NCBI GenBank assembly: GCA_030686995.1
Contig: CM060686.1
Span: 75,095,757-75,159,756 of the forward strand
Length of the DNA: 64,000 nucleotides
Reading direction: 5' to 3'
Source: Artemisia argyi
Taxonomy: Eukaryota > Streptophyta > Magnoliopsida > Asterales > Asteraceae
Of the stretch, positions 54,952-64,000 are shown in pieces (the first letter of the stretch is position 1; each line of letters starts with the position of its first letter). Both the position numbers and the translations under genes were made by a program. The notes beneath the pieces are model-generated. The model saw only the letters and a list, made by a program, of their open reading frames with translations, was not told the DNA's origin and searched no databases.

Positions 54952-56797
54952 CCCATGACCTTGAGTCTAGCTACAAGACTCGTAAATAAAGAAAAGCGCT
55001 TCTTGGGAGGCAACCCATGCTTTGTGTGATTTTATTTTGTTTGTTTGTTATTTGCTTCCGTATGCATGCTTTATTTTTATTGTTGGTAGATCATGTTTCT
55101 AAATTAAATAGTGGAAATACTTTACTTTGTTGTTTTGGCCTAGTCTTAACTCCACCTAAAAGTATTTTTGCAAAAGATAAGTGTAAGGGGAAACCCCAAA
55201 TATGTTTTTAAGAAACAAACTGATCATGATTCTCCACAATATTAAATGAACATGTATATTCGTATTTGTTAGAGTCAAATGCTTGTATTGAGTCATAATG
55301 AAGTTTTGCAGGATTTTCCAGGAAGTAGGACCAAGTTTTTCCAGAAATTTTCCGGAAACTTAACATAAGAATTTCTGCAGGTCACTTCTGATGGCGTCAC
55401 GAGATTACTCTTGACGACATCACGTGTAAAAATCTGGAAATTTTACCGGTTTTGTTTTTCTAACGGAGTCTTACAGTTTTTGTGAATTATTAAGTTTTAT
55501 AATCTCCAGGAAATCTGCAAACTTCATTCCACAAGCATTATATCTTACTTTGTATTCTAGGATTTAGTAACTTATATAGATTGCCGCCGATTTTATGCGA
55601 GGTTGCTTTGTTTGTTTTCTCAGGATTTACAGGTTATGTATGACAAGAAGATGATTTATATTCTGGAAGGGAAGCTTTGATTGTTCATTTTCTTGGAGGA
55701 AGATTTAACTTGGCCACCTTATTATTCATACCGAGCGAATCAGGGGAGTATTTGATTTCATTCTTTTTACTTTTTCACTTTTACATTCTTTACTTGAACA
55801 TTTGGGACAATGCTCATCTTAAGTGTAAGGGGAGGGTAAAATGATGATACCTTACATGTACACTTTCGCTTGAGTTTGTTTTGTTTAATGGTAGATGTGT
55901 AATAAAACTATGAGAAATACTTGTTAGTGCAATTTTAGCGCCAAATTTAAAATTTTTTACAACATTTAGGAGTGAAACTTTAGCCATAGCAAGCGTCTCA
56001 TGGATAGGAGATTGTATGACTAGCACATAACCGTACTTTCAAAAAAATTTTCCACCCAAATATGTGAGGTTCGCCTTTATATTTGATAGGAAAAGCATTC
56101 ATTATTAGTGCTTATGAGTGTACCGGTAGCATGTGGATTCTAGAACTTGCGTTAGTGATGCATCCCGAGACCGCTAGTGAGACTACATTCGTGTAGTAGG
56201 ATTTACTACATGATAAGAGGCATTAGGATCACCCTTGTGTTAAACCCGTATTATAATTGCTTGACCATTTAAGTCATATTACTTGGCTAGTTAAGTCAAC
56301 TAATTTTTCCCACACCCTTAGCGTTGTACTCATTTTTAGTACACGATACCCCTAGTACACCCCTCCGAGCCTATCTTTTCGTTTCTAACTTTAAGCATCT
56401 TACTTAAAGGAAGAATTTGTTACACCCCACTTAAATGTACACCCAAATCGCCTTAGCCTTCCGTGTATGCGCTCATTTTTAGTGCATTATTGTTATTTGT
56501 TAAACCCTAAGTTAACTATCTAATTGATTACATGGTTGCTAAGTCGAGTCATATCCTTGCACATATTGTTTTGGGACGATTGGGACTCATGGGTAAAGTA
56601 CTTGTTTATGGAGTAATGGGGAAGAACATCATATATTACCCCCGTATGTGCGTTAATCTTAAAAGTACTAAAAGTGTTTTGATTTTCTTAATTCGAGTCA
56701 TTAGATTAGTTTATTGTAAAGTATGTAAAAATTCAAGTGTAAGGGGAATTTACATTCCCTACGATGTATTATTTTGGATGCTAGGGTAAGAGTGTAT

Positions 56798-56832
<35 letters not shown>

Positions 56833-57427
56833 GAAAAAAATGAAGAAAAAAAATAGAAAAAGAAAAAGAGAAAAAACATACGGACTACCATCCCGTTTCA
56901 TTCTATGTTCATTTTATGTTTTTGTTATTTTTCATTTATTAGCTTAAGTCGAGTCTAGTCTTGGCTTAGCAACGCCATATTGTACATGTAATTAACCAAG
57001 ATTGTTAACTTGCCACCTGTAATAACTTCCTTTATCCAACAAAACCGTGTATTTCATATCCCTACACCTAACGTTACAACCCTTTAAAAGACCTCTTTGA
57101 TAGTTTATACTAGGTGCTTACGCCATGTGGTGGAGGTTTGATCCTTTCCCAAGCCTATGGTAATCTATTTTGCTATGACAGGTAGTGAGAGATATCTTCC
57201 GTTTCCATATTGTAATTTATACTTTATTGCACCCAAGAGATGTGAGTATCTAAACACTATTTGTGAGGTGCTAGTGTATGACCTCCGTGCTTGTCTTTGG
57301 TCTTTAGTGGAATGATTATTTGTTGTAATTAATTTTATATTAGTGTTAAATGACCCCTAACTTGCATTTTGACTAGAATAAAAGCGCAGTTGCTTGAGGA
57401 CAAGCAAATCTCAAGTGTAAGGGTATA
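54952..57427 (+). other. 3' tail of the inner right gypsy element
   Basis: 2.5 kb without a supportable gene. It carries the GGGAGGCAACCC motif, TGACG palindromes (about 55387-55430) and AAGTGTAAGGGG words at about 55180, 55821 and 56738. An AAGTGTAAGGG at 57414 lies next to LTR C and is the probable polypurine tract. A poly(A) run lies at 56801-56830. The 85-codon frame at 56532 lacks any domain. Confidence 0.65.
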
Positions 57428-58027
57428 TGATGAGGCAAAAAATGAACCACTTTTAGGGGGTCATTTAAGCCCGGAATTGAATTTATTTGATCAAATATTC
57501 CCCTAAATAGTTCCTTTTGTGATTTTAGGTACTTTGGGAGAGAAATCTGGAAAAGAAAGCAATTCGGACGTTTTTGGAGCATAAAAGTGAAGAAAACGCC
57601 AAAGTCTTAATTTTCCTTGTTGGGAACAGTAAGTGACGGCGTCAAGAGCAACATCCTGACGGCGTCAAGAGGAAATTGCATGACGGCCCAGTACAAACAT
57701 GAAGGCGTCACAAGTAGAGCGTCAAGAGTAAAACACGTGACGGCCTGGAAGACCATAACACATGACGGCGTCAGATGTAGATCAAGGCAGTCCGAGAAGT
57801 ATTTTGGCGGCGAGATGACGGCGTCACCTATTCGGTCTTGACGCCGTCAGCCTCAATTTCCTATATATAGTTTTCTAATTTTCATTCATAAAAGAAGAGA
57901 AGTTTTGGAGAAACCCTAAGGCCGAACCTATTACGAATTTTACAGGTTTTTCAAGGGTTTTCAGCCCTTGAACCCTTTCATGTGTAATTGAGATAAGTGT
58001 TCTTCTAATTCAATCAATATGTCTATG
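57428..58027 (+). repeat. 3' LTR of the inner right gypsy element (LTR C), interrupted
   Basis: The first 600 bp of the LTR up to GTCTATG. In LTR B this sequence continues TGTTGGTTGTC. The rest is displaced beyond copia-2. It contains five palindrome copies, one more than LTR B. Confidence 0.9.
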
Positions 58028-58912
58028 TGTTGAGTCACTGAATTCCCCAAATTTTCTAACAAGGATTTGAACGTAAAATCCCCTAAGTGTAAACAAGTCA
58101 CTGAGTGAACAGTAACTCAATGAGTCACCTTCAGGATGCTAAGACCGAGCCTAAGAAGAAAGGTTCTCCATTCAGTGAGGCGGAACTCAGTGAAGTGTGA
58201 TCTAAGCCAAGAAGAAGGTGATGGGTTCAGTGAAGATGACAATAACTCACTGAACCCCAATGACTCCTCAACAACTTAATCGTACTGAAGACTGATGACA
58301 TGAAGACTGAAGTTTTGGCGGGACTGGGCGGGAAAGTCTGAGCTGCTTTATTAAAGTGCTTTATCACTTTAATGTCAAACTTTCCTCTAATGGTTAAAAC
58401 CAGTCTGTCATCAGAAAGTGCCTTTTGGATCTAACTCAATGAAGGTTCCTTGCCAGAAGAATAATATCTTTCAAGATATTGTTAAGGAAGCTTTAGGTCC
58501 AATGTATATTTAGTTGTTCTATACTTGTGTATAAATAGGAAGCAAATGTGAGGAGTAAAAGTCGACAAGTTTGTGCAATTAATGCAAAGCATTCACAAAC
58601 CACTTTACTCCTCCAAAGAACATTATAAGCCCCTGAGATAGCTCAGTGGGTAATTTAAGTTGTCACTCAACTTAGTTGAGTTTAGTGAGGAGTCCATACA
58701 ATACTTGTCAAGTCAACCCCAAGTGTTATTCCGCAAACACTTGGGTACGATTCTTTGTGATTAACTTCTAATAAAGAATTAAACGTTGGAAAATATTGTC
58801 TCTTATTTTTACATTACTTTATTGTTAATCATTTTTACATCTTTGTTTAAAGTCATATAACTTGGTTACTTTAGCTTCTTAGTTACTGATATCCAAGTAA
58901 AAGGGACCAACA
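58028..58912 (+). repeat. 5' LTR of copia-2
   Basis: 885 bp, TGTTGAGTCACTGAATTCCC to GACCAACA, with TGTTG/CAACA inverted ends. TCACTGAGTGA lies at 58098-58108, with several CACTGA/TCAGTG words after it, and GTGTATAAATAGG near 58533. It differs from the copia-1 LTR by many substitutions and indels. Confidence 0.92.
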
Positions 58913-58914
58913 AG

Positions 58915-58927
58915 TGGTATCAGAGCC
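58915..58927 (+). other. Primer binding site of copia-2 (tRNA-iMet)
   Basis: TGGTATCAGAGCC two bases after the LTR, the standard initiator tRNA-Met site of plant copia elements. Confidence 0.88.
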
Positions 58928-58997
58928 TCTGATTTGTAAAACTTAAACTTGTTTTCATACTTAAGAGTGCTCAAGTTTTTAAAATCAATATCCCACT

Positions 58998-61766
58998 ATG
59001 ACTGACATAGATGTTCCCCAGCTTGTTGATAAAAAGGGTGGAAGTTATTCAGCAACTGCCCCTCGACTTGAAGCTGGAAAATTTAACAAGTGGAAAAAGC
59101 GAATGCTTTGCTACTTAACTGGGATGGAACCTTATTACATCAAACTGATTAATGAGGGTCTATATGTCCCAACAATTGCCCAAGGTTTAATCAAACCTGA
59201 AGCTCAGTGGACCCCAGATGAAAGGAGGGTGGTCAATCAAGACCAGCGCCTGAAAAGCATCATTATATCATGCCTTCCTGATGATATAATGGAATCAGTG
59301 ATTAACTGTCCCACTGCCCAGCAGACATGGACTGACCTAGTTCATAGCTATGAAGGGCGTTCTGATACCAAATAGAATAGAATCATGGACCTGAAGCTTG
59401 AATTCAATACCTTCAGGGCCAAGGATTCTGAAAGTCTCTCTGAGACTTATACTCGGTATAAGACCCTCCTGAATGAGCTGACCAATGATGGTGTTATACT
59501 GTCAAAACATGAAATCAATGTTGGTTTTGTCAACAGTCTCCCTGAAAAGTGGTTAAATTCTCTCAGGGATTGAGAAATGCAAACCACATTCAGAACCTTG
59601 AGCTCCCTGCCATCTATGGGAAGTTTGTCTATGAAGACAATCTTATCACCAGGAGATACCCTGGTAAAGCTCAGGAGACCAAAAAGGCCTTGAAAATTAC
59701 ACCTATATCAACTGCTTTCTATTCAAAAGGTGTTGTGCAGGATTTTCAGGATGGATCTGATGATGAGGTTGACCAAAGAACCAGTGAGGAATATCTTAAT
59801 GATCTTCAAATTGAATTTCATGAAAGAGCACTCCTTGCTAATTCAAAAAGGTTTTTTAAGAAAAATAAATTTCCTTCTAAAGCAAATGACAATACTGAAT
59901 GCTTTAAATGTAACAAAATGGGGTATTTTGCTAAAGATTGTTTTTCAAAAACAACCTCAGAACCATCTTTCAAGTTTTCAGGAAATAACTCATTTTCAGG
60001 CCCCAGCAAATTTCAACCAAAAATGCTTCAGTCTAGTCAAAGATTTGAAAAAGTCCCTCAAATTGACTTTGAAGCAAAGTACAGAAAGGCAAAAGCTAAG
60101 CTTGCCCTTCTTGAATCATCCTCAACAGTGTCTCAGCCTCCTCAAGCTCCAAAGCCTACTCAACCCAAGAACAAAGGGCTTGTTGCTGAAACACATGACT
60201 GGGATGAGGTTGAAGTGTCCTCTGATGATGATGAAGTTCACATCAGCGCCCTGATGGCTCTGTCAGAAGACAACAAACTTGCTGTGGGGAAGAGTCATGC
60301 AAGAAATGGTGAATGGGTCAACATCACTATGAGAAAGGTAAATCTTTTACTTTCTATGGATGATGATGATGATTGGAAATCTTACTTAGATTATATTAAT
60401 GTTGATCTTAAGTATGTTGAAGAGCAAAGACTTAATTTGTTTTCAAAATTTAACAAACTGAGTTTTGAATTAAATCATAGTAAAGATGAATTACTTGCCT
60501 TAAAACAAGCCAAGCTTGAAAGTGTTACACTTCAAATTCAAAACTCTGAACTTGTAAAACAAAATCAAGCTCTTCAGGAAGAACTTAAGAAAGAAAAGGA
60601 AACTATTTGGAAATGGACTCAGAAAAACCCCCAAACTCTTTCAAACACTGAGTCTCTCACCCAGCCCCAAAAAGGCTGGTCTGGGGGATGACCAACTCAC
60701 TGAAGCTTCTGGGGAGAGTAGCCATTCTACAACTTTTCTATTAACCAACATTCTCTCCAGCAAAGAACTAGCTCCCAAACCCAGTGATTGGATTGAAAGA
60801 AACAATCCTGATAGTAAATTGCCAAATTTTAACACTGGAAGAATCCTGGAGCCTGAAAGTCAGGCTATAAAGGAGCTGCTAGGAGTCACTGATGAACTTA
60901 GTACTACTGAGTCCATCACTGAGTCTAAGTCTGATTCACCACTCCCTCCACTGAAACAACTTCAGGGAGCAAAACCCAATTCTGACCTTGCACCATTAGT
61001 CTTTCAACCACATTCTCCTAAAGAGAAATCAGGGTTAGGAAGGACTATACTGAAAAGACCTACTCCTGCACCTACTGAACACCAAAAACCTTCAGTAACT
61101 ACTGAAGTGAAGCCTGAAAGCACTGATTCAAAGGTTGATCAGCTTGCTGAACTTGTCAGGATGCTGAGTGAGAAAATTGAGTCTACTGAGAAAAACTCTG
61201 ACTCTAAATCTACAAAGCCCTCAGTATCCTCAGGTTCTTCCAAACCAAAAACCACACCCAGACCCTCAGGGAGATGTGAACTATGCAATTATCCAAATCA
61301 CAGCACTGATAAATGCTACAGAGTCCTGTTTTGTATGATATGCAAACAAGAGGACCACAGAACTTGTGATCACATCCCCCACATTGCCTCTTTAAAGGCA
61401 AGGGGTCAATACAAAACCCAAGGCTATCAGTATGCCACACCTTCCAAACAAAGACTGAAGGCTAAGCCTTTCTCACCATGTCCTCACTGTGGTTTCAATA
61501 ATCATCTTCCTGATGATTGTATGATGAAAGAATGCTGTGACATCTATGGAGATCCCTCCCATGAAACCAGGGGGCATGACAAAGTGATTCAGTCCAGAAG
61601 GAAAAACCAAACCAACACTTCTCAGTCACCTGAGGCATCAACCTCCACAAAATGTAAAACCTGTGGAAGCTCAGGTCACACAACTTCAGACCATGATTCA
61701 CTAACTGAGTTCAAAAAGTCCCTGAGGACTAAGCCCACTAGAAGGTGGGTCAACAAGCAAAACTAA
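58998..61766 (+). pseudogene. Gag of copia-2, with one stop and two frame changes
   Basis: The ATG at 58998 (MTDIDVPQLVDKKGG) opens the frame. A TAG lies at 59373, a one-base loss near 59559 shifts it, and the original frame is regained near 60655; it ends in TAA at 61764. The Gag (UBN2-type) domain spans the first ~220 residues. The first zinc knuckle CFKCNKMGYFAKDC has Tyr in place of His. Further downstream are additional Cys/His clusters (CELCNYPNHSTDKC, CPHCGFNNHLPDDC, CKTCGSSGHTTSDH), typical of this Asteraceae copia type. Gag forms the particle and binds element RNA. Confidence 0.82.
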
Positions 61767-64000
61767 CCCAGTCTACTGTTTGTGCAGAAACACATCAAGG
61801 ATCCTACCTGGCATTTAGACAGTGGATGCTCCAGAAGTATGACTGGTGTGAAAAGTTTTCTGCACAAATATGTGGAAGAACCAGGACCCAAAGTAGTATT
61901 TGGTGATAACTCATCAGCTCCCACTGAAGGTTATGGTTCAGTAAACTGCAATGGTATAGTTTTCACAAGAATAGCTTATGTTAATGGTCTTAAGTACAAC
62001 TTGATAAGTGTTTCCCAACTATGTGATGCCAAATACATAGTTTAGTTTGATGACAAGAGAGGGACCATCTTTAATGCCAATAAGGAAGTTGTGTTGATTG
62101 CCCCCAGGAGGGATGATGTATATGTCCTTGACATGTCATCCCTGACTCAAAATGGGACTTGCCTATTCTCAAAGGCAAGTGAGACAATCAACTGGCTATG
62201 GCATAGGAGACTCTCTCATCTCAATTTCAAGAGCATCAACAACCTGGCCAAACAGAACAAAGTTCTGGGCCTTCCATCCCTGGTGTATACCAAAGACAAG
62301 CCTTGTTCTGCTTGTGAAAAAGGAAAACACCACAGGGCATCATTCAAAACCAAACAAACCTTTTCCATCAAAAGCTGCCTACATCTTCTTCATATGGACC
62401 TTTTTGGACCTGTCAGTCCAATGTCCATTCACCATGAGAAGTATACTCTGGTCATAGTGGATGAATACTCAAGATATACTTGGGTTTACTTCCTGACCAA
62501 AAATAGTCAGGCAGCTGGAACAATCATGTCATTTGTCAGGAACATTGAAAATCAAAATGATGTCAAAGTTAAACAGATCAGGACTGACAATGGCACTGAA
62601 TTCAAAAACCAAGACCTTGAGTGTTTTTGTGATGAGAAAGGAATTTCTCAAAATTTCACTTCTCCCTATACTCCTGAACAAAATGGAGTAGCTGAAAGGA
62701 GAAATAGAACACTCATTGAGGCAGCAAGAACAATGCTGAATGGCTCAGTCCTCTCAAAACATTTTTGGACTAAGGCAGTTAAAACAGCCTGCTACACTCA
62801 AAACAGGTCAATCATTGTGAAAAGGCATAACAAGACTCCTTATGAGATATTCAAAGGAAGGATTCCTGACATCAGCTACTTTCATGTATTTGGGTGTCCT
62901 GTGTTTATACATAACTACAAGGATCACTTAGGTAAATTTGATGCCAAAGCTGATGATGGATACTTCCTGGGATATTCCCTGGTCTCTAAAGCCTTCAGGG
63001 TGTTCAACACAAGGAGACAACAAACTGAGGAAACTTATCACATTACTGTTGATGAGAGCACTGAATCCATCAGGTTCTCAAATTCCTCAGTAGAAGAGAT
63101 TGGTATTGATGACTCATCAAGATATCCTCCTGATGAGTATCATCCTAAGAACAATCCCTCAACTCAATACCAAGCTGATGTTGATGTCTCCTATTACATC
63201 ATCCCTGACAACCTACCCCAACCACCTATCAGTGAGTTCATTGAAACTCAGCCCGTCTCAAATGAGACTGACACCACTGAACATAATGTTCAGGAACCCA
63301 CAGAACAAATTGTTCCTACAGTTGTCACTGAAGTACATACTGATGAGTTACCTAATGTTCCTGAATCTGAACCTAATCAGGCTCCTACAAGCTCAAATTC
63401 CTATCCCAAACCTCAGGATAGCTGGACTAGATCCAAAATCATTGAGCTTGTGAACATCATTGGTGAACCCACCGAAGGCATGCTCACAAGAAGCAAGGCT
63501 GCCAAACTCAAGGCTGCCACTGCCAATATATGTCTTTATGCTGACTATCTCTCAGAAATTGAGCCTAAAAATGTCAAAGAAGCCCTGACTTATGAAAGTT
63601 GGGTTCAGGCCATGAGAGATGAATTGGAACAATTTGACAGAAATGATGTCATGACCCTTGTTGAATGCCCCCAGGGTGTTTTAATCATTGGTATGAAATG
63701 GGTCTTTAAGAACAAGACTGATGAGAATGGCACAGTCATCAAAAACAAAGCAAGACTGGTTGCCAAAGGATATAATCAACAGGAAGGTATAGACTATGAG
63801 GAAACCTTTGCACCTGTTGCAAGAATGGAAGCCATCAGGATCTTCCTTGCCTATGCAACTTACATGAACTTTAAAGTTTACCAAATGGATGTTAAAAGTG
63901 CATTCCTGAATGGTAACATCAAAGAAGATGTTTATGTGCAACAGCCTCCTGGTTTCGAAAGTAGTGAATACCCCAACCATGTCTACAAGCTTAACAAAGC
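61767..64000 (+). pseudogene. Pol of copia-2: protease, integrase, start of reverse transcriptase (runs off the window)
   Basis: In the same frame as the gag end, the protease WHLDSGCSRSMTGV begins at about 61809. A TAG at 62043 replaces an expected Gln codon, after which the frame is open to base 64000. Integrase shows the HHCC zinc region ([18 protein letters not shown]) and D-D-E residues in [17 protein letters not shown] and [13 protein letters not shown] Pro/Thr-rich spacer follows. RT begins at about 63690 with [25 protein letters not shown] and [12 protein letters not shown]. The rest of RT and RNase H are outside. The whole would act in cDNA synthesis and integration in cytoplasmic particles and the nucleus. 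The two stops argue against function unless read through. Confidence 0.88.

Larger units (their letters stand above)
52507..58027 (+). mobile_element. Gypsy element of the protease-like-only type (right locus, inner copy)
   Basis: LTR B (52507-53892), primer binding site, an intact 298-codon protease-like ORF, a 2.5-kb 3' tail with purine tract, and LTR C (57428 on). LTR C is interrupted at 58028 by copia-2. LTRs B and C are nearly identical to each other and less similar to LTR A, so this is a separate, younger insertion into the tail of the outer element. GTCTT (52502-52506) is the candidate target duplication. Confidence 0.82.
58028..64000 (+). mobile_element. Copia element inserted in a gypsy LTR (copia-2), 3' end outside the window
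   Basis: 5' LTR, tRNA-iMet primer binding site, gag, protease, integrase and the start of RT are visible in the standard Ty1/copia order. It is inserted in LTR C after CTATG (58023-58027), the expected target duplication. It is the better-preserved relative of copia-1. Confidence 0.92.

Noticed and set aside
56532..56789. 85-codon frame in the gypsy tail
   Set aside because: The equivalent tail in the left copy (end of window) gives no sign that the frame is conserved, and no domain is visible.
52507..58027. True shared-LTR tandem gypsy element (middle LTR used by both bodies)
   Set aside because: Possible, but LTRs B and C match each other better than A and the first body lacks its purine tract, so nested insertion is simpler. 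It is kept open in the findings because the decisive flank is outside the window.
1..64000. tRNA or rRNA genes
   Set aside because: No cloverleaf or rRNA core was recognised; tRNA-like words are primer binding sites next to LTR ends.

Overview
The window looks like an intergenic, transposon-packed stretch of a eudicot nuclear genome. The evidence is plant-type LTR retrotransposons in nested layers, tRNA-iMet and tRNA-Asp-like primer binding sites, Helitron ends, a hAT MITE, AT-rich DNA and microsatellites. Several ORF types (SIRE-like gag and 3' ORFs, gag-protease-only and protease-like-only gypsy ORFs, a copia gag with extra Cys motifs) resemble families I associate with Asteraceae; that placement is inference from memory.

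Layout. 1-7965 (minus) holds two related non-autonomous Ty3/gypsy elements. One carries gag+protease (LTR 4164-5584, body running off the left edge). It lies in the ORF of another that carries a protease-like ORF (LTR 6509-7965). 8012-16755 (minus) is a degraded SIRE-like copia element with a perfect 5-bp duplication (GGTGG), inserted into a Gln-rich ORF. 17403-18518 is an LTR-like block. 18766-20178 is a short element with ~160-bp terminal repeats. 20265-23186 has a (TA)n tract, a Helitron-like segment and an unrecognised three-exon ORF. 23187-31347 is a second SIRE-like element that lost pol. 32069-32648 is a poly(A) retroposon with a 16-bp duplication. 33303-38540 has Helitron ends, a broken retroelement ORF tail, a hAT MITE (8-bp duplication) and the one convincing ordinary host gene (35707-36447, minus). 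39349-43910 is a patchwork of remnants: a copia LTR, an old gypsy LTR, and the 3' part of a third SIRE-like element with a different 3' ORF. 43911-47023 is a truncated copia element. 47288-47829 is a degenerate RGTCCYT periodic tract. 47834-58027 contains a gag-protease gypsy element (LTR 47834-49261) followed by a protease-like-only gypsy element (LTRs 52507-53892 and 57428-58027). The last LTR is split by a copia element (58028 to the end) whose pol is open to the window edge apart from one stop.

Most interesting signal. Several unrelated LTR families here carry their own short palindrome cluster in U3, just upstream of the TATA box in most of them. In the SIRE-like elements the same family-specific palindromes recur inside the element, upstream of the 3' ORFs, followed in the clearest cases by a TATA box and an ATG. 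This suggests internal promoter modules for the 3' ORFs. Other signals are a U5 hairpin with a compensatory change among gypsy LTRs, a gypsy pseudo-protease ORF kept open without its catalytic Asp, and apparent swapping of the 3' ORF between SIRE-like elements with the same 3' end.
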